The notes beneath the pieces are model-generated. The model was not told the DNA's origin, searched no databases, and saw nothing but the letters and a program-made list of their open reading frames with translations. 10,447 nucleotides of DNA, taken from positions 1 through 10,447 of the forward strand of contig JAGPUY010000118.1 in assembly GCA_018067265.1 (NCBI GenBank), read 5' to 3'. Source of the DNA: Oceanihabitans sp. Its GTDB lineage: Bacteria > Bacteroidota > Bacteroidia > Flavobacteriales > Flavobacteriaceae. Each line of letters opens with the position of its first letter. Within the stretch, counting starts at the first letter, position 1. Made by a program: the position numbers and the translations under genes. Of this stretch, positions 7,436-10,447 are shown piece by piece.

Positions 7436-8062
7436 ATGATTAAACTGCTGGTAGTAGACCATCATCCTATAATTAGGAAGGGTCTAGAGCTACTATTTAT
7501 TACGTCGTCGAACATTCAAGTTGTTGGTACACTAGATGATGGTGAAGCCATATTTGAATTCTTAAACAAGAATAAAGTAGACATTATTATTTCTGAAATT
7601 GATTTACCAAAGCTTAATGGTATTACTGCCTTAAGAAGGCTTAACAAAGAATACCCAGAAGTTAAAGTTATCATGTTTAGTGCGCAACCAGAAGAGGTTT
7701 ACGCCATGAACACGATAAAAGCTGGTGCTTCTGGTTACTTATGTAAAACAGCGAATATTGTTACACTTAAAGAAGCTATTATAAAAGTATATAGTGGCGG
7801 TATTTACTTAAGTAATGATCTTGCGCAACGTTTAGCAATTGGTAAACGCGTAAGTAGGTCTGGTAATTTTTACAAAAAATTATCCACTAGAGAAATTGAA
7901 GTTTTAAAACTTATTTCGTCTGGAAGAAAAAACAAGGAAATTGCGGTAGAACTTGCTATTAACGAAAAAACAGTAAGCACCTATAAAGCGCGTTTAATGA
8001 AAAAATTAAACGTTTCCAATATTGTGGATCTCATCAATAGAGCAAAGTTATTAGAATTATAA
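7436..8062 (+). CDS. NarL/LuxR-type response regulator with altered phospho-acceptor site
   Basis: This 208-residue transcription factor has a receiver domain (about 1-120) and a LuxR-type helix-turn-helix domain (about 147-206, KKLSTREIEVLKLISSG onward, recognition helix near 178-190 with EKTVSTYKARLMKKL). The DNA-binding half resembles BvgA/EvgA-type regulators. The receiver is unusual. Aligning VDHHP with the usual DDHP, and SEIDLPKLNG with the usual MDxxMPxxxG, puts Glu54 where Asp should be phosphorylated and His9 at the second acidic position. The other receiver residues remain: Asp8, Ser82 (switch), Tyr101 and Lys104. Such a protein may act without phosphorylation or be permanently active, which is inference. 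No histidine kinase gene is nearby, so it is an orphan in this window. The targets are unknown. It starts 107 bases after nadE and overlaps the dnaG end by 6 bases. Confidence 0.92.
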   Translation: MIKLLVVDHHPIIRKGLELLFITSSNIQVVGTLDDGEAIFEFLNKNKVDIIISEIDLPKLNGITALRRLNKEYPEVKVIMFSAQPEEVYAMNTIKAGASGYLCKTANIVTLKEAIIKVYSGGIYLSNDLAQRLAIGKRVSRSGNFYKKLSTREIEVLKLISSGRKNKEIAVELAINEKTVSTYKARLMKKLNVSNIVDLINRAKLLEL

Positions 8063-10015
8063 AACTCTATTTAGTTTTCGCGAAAGTAGCATTTTTAGAC
8101 TAGAATAATCTTTTACTTCTTCTAGCACACTTTTGTTTACTTCCGATCTATTTTCCAGTGTTTGTTGCATAAACTCTCTTACTTTTTGGTCTATTAAAAA
8201 ACAACGCAAACTTAAAATCGTTTCGCTAACCAATTGTGCAACCGATTGATCTTTTTGTTTTGGGTATATATTTTTGCTATGCCAATCGGATAAACTGTAA
8301 CGTTCATCTTCCATTAAAATAGAAGAAATCTCATTCGCTACATCTTGTTCTACGGTATTTACAAACTGTTCGATAGCAAAATCTGGATTTTGATTTAAGG
8401 TATCAATGATGGTGTAGTACAAGTTTTTAAACTGCTCATTGGTAAACTCCATTTCATCATCTTGCAAGTCTAAATATATTTTTTCAAAAACTTTCGTTTG
8501 ATGTTTTACAGGTTCGAGAATCAATTCATTTTTCTCATTTTCTTTTAAAACTAAATCTTCAAAATCCTCCGTTTTATTTCCGTAAAGCAGCAGTATTTCA
8601 ATGATTTTTCGTTCTAAAATATATTGCACGTCTACCTTTTTTTTAGGCTGCTCATGCTTAATAACTTCAAAAGCGGTTTGCTTTTTATTCGCTTCTTTAT
8701 GGGTTTCTTGAACGTCTTTATTTGTGATTTGTGCCAAGGTTGTAAACAACACTTGCTCACTAATATCCATAATTCTAGAACATTCTTGAATATAGATTTC
8801 CTTTTTAATTCGATCCGGAATTTTAGCAATACTATTTACAATATCTCGAATAGTATCGGCTTTTTTAACCGGATCATTTTTAGACTCCTCATATAAAACC
8901 GAAGCTTTAAACTGAATAAAATCTTGTGCATGCTCTTTTAAATAATCGCTTAACTCTTCTAACGTATTTTGTTTTGCAAAACTATCTGGATCTTCGCCTT
9001 CCGGAAACGTACAAATTTTCACATTCATACCTTGTTCCAGAATTAAATCAATTCCGCGTAGCGATGCTCGTAATCCTGCAGCATCTCCATCAAATAGTAC
9101 CGTAATATTTTTAGTAAGCCTATTTATTAATCGTATTTGATCAGGTGTTAATGCAGTACCAGAAGAAGAAACCACATTATGAATTCCGGTTTGGTGAAAC
9201 TGAATCACATCGGTATATCCTTCCACTAAAAAGCAATTATCTTCTTTAGCGATACTTTGTTTCGCCTGATAAATACCGTATAAAACTTTACTTTTATGGT
9301 AAATATCACTCTCTGGTGAGTTTAGGTATTTTGCCGCTTTTTTATCATTGGTTAAAATACGCCCACCATAACCAAGCACACGCCCACTCATACTTTGAAT
9401 TGGGAACATCACGCGACCTTTAAATCGATCAAAGCGCTTTTCGCCTTTCACAATGGTCAGTCCGGTTTTTTCTAGAAATTCTATTTTATAACCTTGCTTT
9501 AAAGCTTCGTCTGTAAAGGCTTGCCACTCATCTAAAGAGTAACCCAATGCGAACTTCTTAATCGTTTCGTCTGTAAAACCACGCTCTTTAAAATAGCTTA
9601 AACCAATAGCTTTTCCTTTATCTGTTTTTAGTAATACCTTCTGAAAATACGTACTCGCATACTCACTAACTAAATATAAACTTTCCCGTTCATTAGCCTG
9701 CTCCTTTTGCTCGTTGCTCTGCTCGGTTTCTTCAATTTCAATATTGTACTTTTTAGCCAAGTATTTTATAGCTTCGGGATAGGTAAAATGCTCATGCTCC
9801 ATTAAAAAAGCAACGGCATTTCCTCCTTTTCCAGTACTAAAATCTTTCCAGATTTGTTTCACGGGAGATACCATAAAACTCGGTGTGCGTTCTTCACTAA
9901 AAGGGCTTAATCCTTTAAAGCTACTTCCCGACTTTTTTAATTGTACAAAATCGCCAATAACCTCTTCTACGCGTGAGGTTTCAAATACATGATCTATGGT
10001 GGATTTTGATATCAA
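8057..10015 (-). CDS. dnaG: DNA primase DnaG with zinc-ligand-free N-terminal domain
   Basis: This 652-residue primase makes the short RNA primers for replication and works with the helicase DnaB. The order is: zinc-binding-like domain (about 1-100), RNA polymerase/TOPRIM core (about 115-420) and a helical C-terminal helicase-binding region (about 440-652). TOPRIM catalytic residues are present: EGYTD from Glu265, DGDAAG with Asp309 and Asp311, and EDPDS with Asp342 and Asp344. In the N-terminal domain the four zinc ligands known from E. coli DnaG (Cys40, His43, Cys61, Cys64) align to Ser37, Ser40, Asp58 and Thr61, while flanking motifs (PF...TPSF, GGNAVAFLM) are kept. The start is TTG at 10015-10013, directly after an in-frame TAA. 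It gives the expected (M)ISKSTID N-terminus, and the next in-frame Met is residue 48. The gene is longer than E. coli dnaG (581 residues), partly through an acidic Gln/Glu-rich linker near 95-112. Confidence 0.96.
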   Translation of the reverse strand: MISKSTIDHVFETSRVEEVIGDFVQLKKSGSSFKGLSPFSEERTPSFMVSPVKQIWKDFSTGKGGNAVAFLMEHEHFTYPEAIKYLAKKYNIEIEETEQSNEQKEQANERESLYLVSEYASTYFQKVLLKTDKGKAIGLSYFKERGFTDETIKKFALGYSLDEWQAFTDEALKQGYKIEFLEKTGLTIVKGEKRFDRFKGRVMFPIQSMSGRVLGYGGRILTNDKKAAKYLNSPESDIYHKSKVLYGIYQAKQSIAKEDNCFLVEGYTDVIQFHQTGIHNVVSSSGTALTPDQIRLINRLTKNITVLFDGDAAGLRASLRGIDLILEQGMNVKICTFPEGEDPDSFAKQNTLEELSDYLKEHAQDFIQFKASVLYEESKNDPVKKADTIRDIVNSIAKIPDRIKKEIYIQECSRIMDISEQVLFTTLAQITNKDVQETHKEANKKQTAFEVIKHEQPKKKVDVQYILERKIIEILLLYGNKTEDFEDLVLKENEKNELILEPVKHQTKVFEKIYLDLQDDEMEFTNEQFKNLYYTIIDTLNQNPDFAIEQFVNTVEQDVANEISSILMEDERYSLSDWHSKNIYPKQKDQSVAQLVSETILSLRCFLIDQKVREFMQQTLENRSEVNKSVLEEVKDYSSLKMLLSRKLNRVL

Positions 10016-10202
10016 TTATGGGAGATTTTTCGCTTTCGCGGAATTACTCCGTAAATGTAATATAAAAGAAATTGGTTTAAAAATTAATGGCAATAGGAAA
10101 GTTTGGTTTGTGAAAAAAATCTAAAGTTTTATTGGACTGGTTTTAGTCCTTAATAAAAATCACCTACTGAAAACCAACATTTACAGTTACAAATAAAAGC
10201 AC

Positions 10203-10233
10203 TTTGTTAACTGCAATAAAAGAATTATATTTA
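10203..10233 (+). promoter_or_regulatory. Candidate Bacteroidota-type promoter in the right intergenic region
   Basis: TTTG at 10203-10206 is followed after 19 bases by TATATTTA at 10226-10233. This fits the Bacteroidota pattern TTTG-N19-TAnnTTTG except for the final base. It points rightward, away from dnaG, with a predicted start near 10240. There is no open frame of note downstream on this strand within the window. It would drive either a short RNA ending at the hairpin near 10423 or the leader of a gene beyond the window. Confidence 0.35.
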
Positions 10234-10284
10234 CGGGATAACGTCAACACAAAACTAACGATATCCTGACCTATTTACGGGATA
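10228..10284 (+). repeat. Pair of 13-base direct repeats TATTTACGGGATA
   Basis: Exact copies lie at 10228-10240 and 10272-10284, with starts 44 bases apart. The first copy overlaps the candidate -7 box. The GGATAT of the second copy (10280-10285) also pairs with ATATCC at 10261-10266, so the spacer and second copy could form a small hairpin. The copies may be paired protein-binding sites or part of a dispersed intergenic repeat; I cannot tell which. Confidence 0.6.
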
Positions 10285-10398
10285 TAATCAATAAATGTGA
10301 TGATATAACACGTTGTGTCAAATAAGTCCGACTTTCTGTCTTTCCAGAGGTTTGTTCACAAAACATTACGCGGAAATAACCATAGTTTAAAAAAAAGG

Positions 10399-10423
10399 AA
10401 AATCGGGACACAGTCCGATTTTT
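10399..10423. terminator. Terminator-like hairpin near the right edge
   Basis: AAAATCGG (10399-10406) pairs with CCGATTTT (10415-10422), and the loop can pair further as AC/GT with one bulged G. A run of five T (10419-10423) follows on the plus strand. A run of A's at 10389-10396 gives a near-continuous U tract on the minus strand, so it could work in either direction. It may end a short plus-strand transcript from the promoter-like site at 10203, or a leftward gene beyond the window. Confidence 0.55.
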
Positions 10424-10447
10424 AAGGCAAGCTTTTCGATGACGTCG

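Larger units (their letters stand above)
10016..10447. other. Right-hand intergenic region without a convincing gene
   Basis: These 432 bases upstream of dnaG hold no ORF that looks like a native gene. The first part contains the dnaG leader; on the minus strand a weak TACATTTA box (10051-10058) could belong to its promoter. A small hairpin GGACT/AGTCC lies at 10134-10149. From 10203 on there are a promoter-like element, a 13-base direct repeat, a short inverted repeat ACAC-GTT-GTGT at 10309-10319 and a terminator-like hairpin at 10399-10423. A minus-strand frame is open from the window edge to a TAG at 10271-10273 (58 codons), but its make-up is unlike the neighbouring genes. The region may hold a short RNA gene, the edge of a repeat family, or regulatory DNA for a gene beyond the window. 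Confidence 0.5.

Noticed and set aside
8076..8085. Palindrome TTTCGCGAAA considered as an operator
   Set aside because: It lies inside the dnaG coding end, is only 10 bases long and has no second site; it is likely chance.
8624..8896. Plus-strand open frame of 90 codons inside dnaG
   Set aside because: It is antisense to a clearly conserved gene, with a low-complexity hydrophobic product and no recognisable family.
10134..10149. Hairpin GGACT/AGTCC considered as a terminator
   Set aside because: The stem is only 5 bases and is followed by TTAATAAAAAT rather than a T run.
10016..10447. Integron attC site or tRNA gene in the right intergenic region
   Set aside because: No pair of attC-type core sites in the right order and no cloverleaf could be found; only short, unrelated inverted repeats are present.

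Overview
The window looks like core chromosome of a rod-shaped member of the Bacteroidota, most likely the family Flavobacteriaceae. The reasons are the low GC content, the gliding-motility pair gldB-gldC, the gene order mreC-mreD-mrdA-rodA, promoter-like TAnnTTTG boxes in place of the classical sigma-70 -10 box, and starts preceded by A-rich DNA rather than clear Shine-Dalgarno sequences. No tRNA, rRNA, CRISPR array, insertion sequence or phage gene was seen.

Layout. Positions 1-4215 (+) hold a tightly packed elongasome operon: the 3' end of mreC, then mreD, mrdA (PBP2) and rodA. Their junctions are an 8-base overlap, an ATGA overlap and a 2-base gap. MreC and MreD scaffold the machine, RodA polymerises glycan, and PBP2 cross-links it. 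The aquaporin gene aqpZ follows (4390-5091, +), separated by 174 bases that contain a perfect 17-base inverted repeat. A strong two-way terminator (5112-5146) lies between aqpZ and the leftward gldB-gldC pair (6480-5165, -). A 60-base divergent spacer then leads to nadE (6541-7329, +), for the last step of NAD synthesis. An orphan NarL/LuxR-type response regulator follows (7436-8062, +). Its 3' end overlaps tail to tail with the primase gene dnaG (10015-8057, -). The last 432 bases hold no convincing gene, but contain a promoter-like element, a 13-base direct repeat and a terminator-like hairpin.

Most of this is housekeeping, and I see no clear previously undescribed multi-gene system. The points worth a second look are molecular. 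The response regulator has Glu in place of the phospho-acceptor Asp. The primase has lost all four zinc ligands of its zinc-binding domain and starts at TTG directly after an in-frame stop. The inverted repeat before aqpZ could be an operator or RNA hairpin. The right-hand intergenic region could encode a short RNA.
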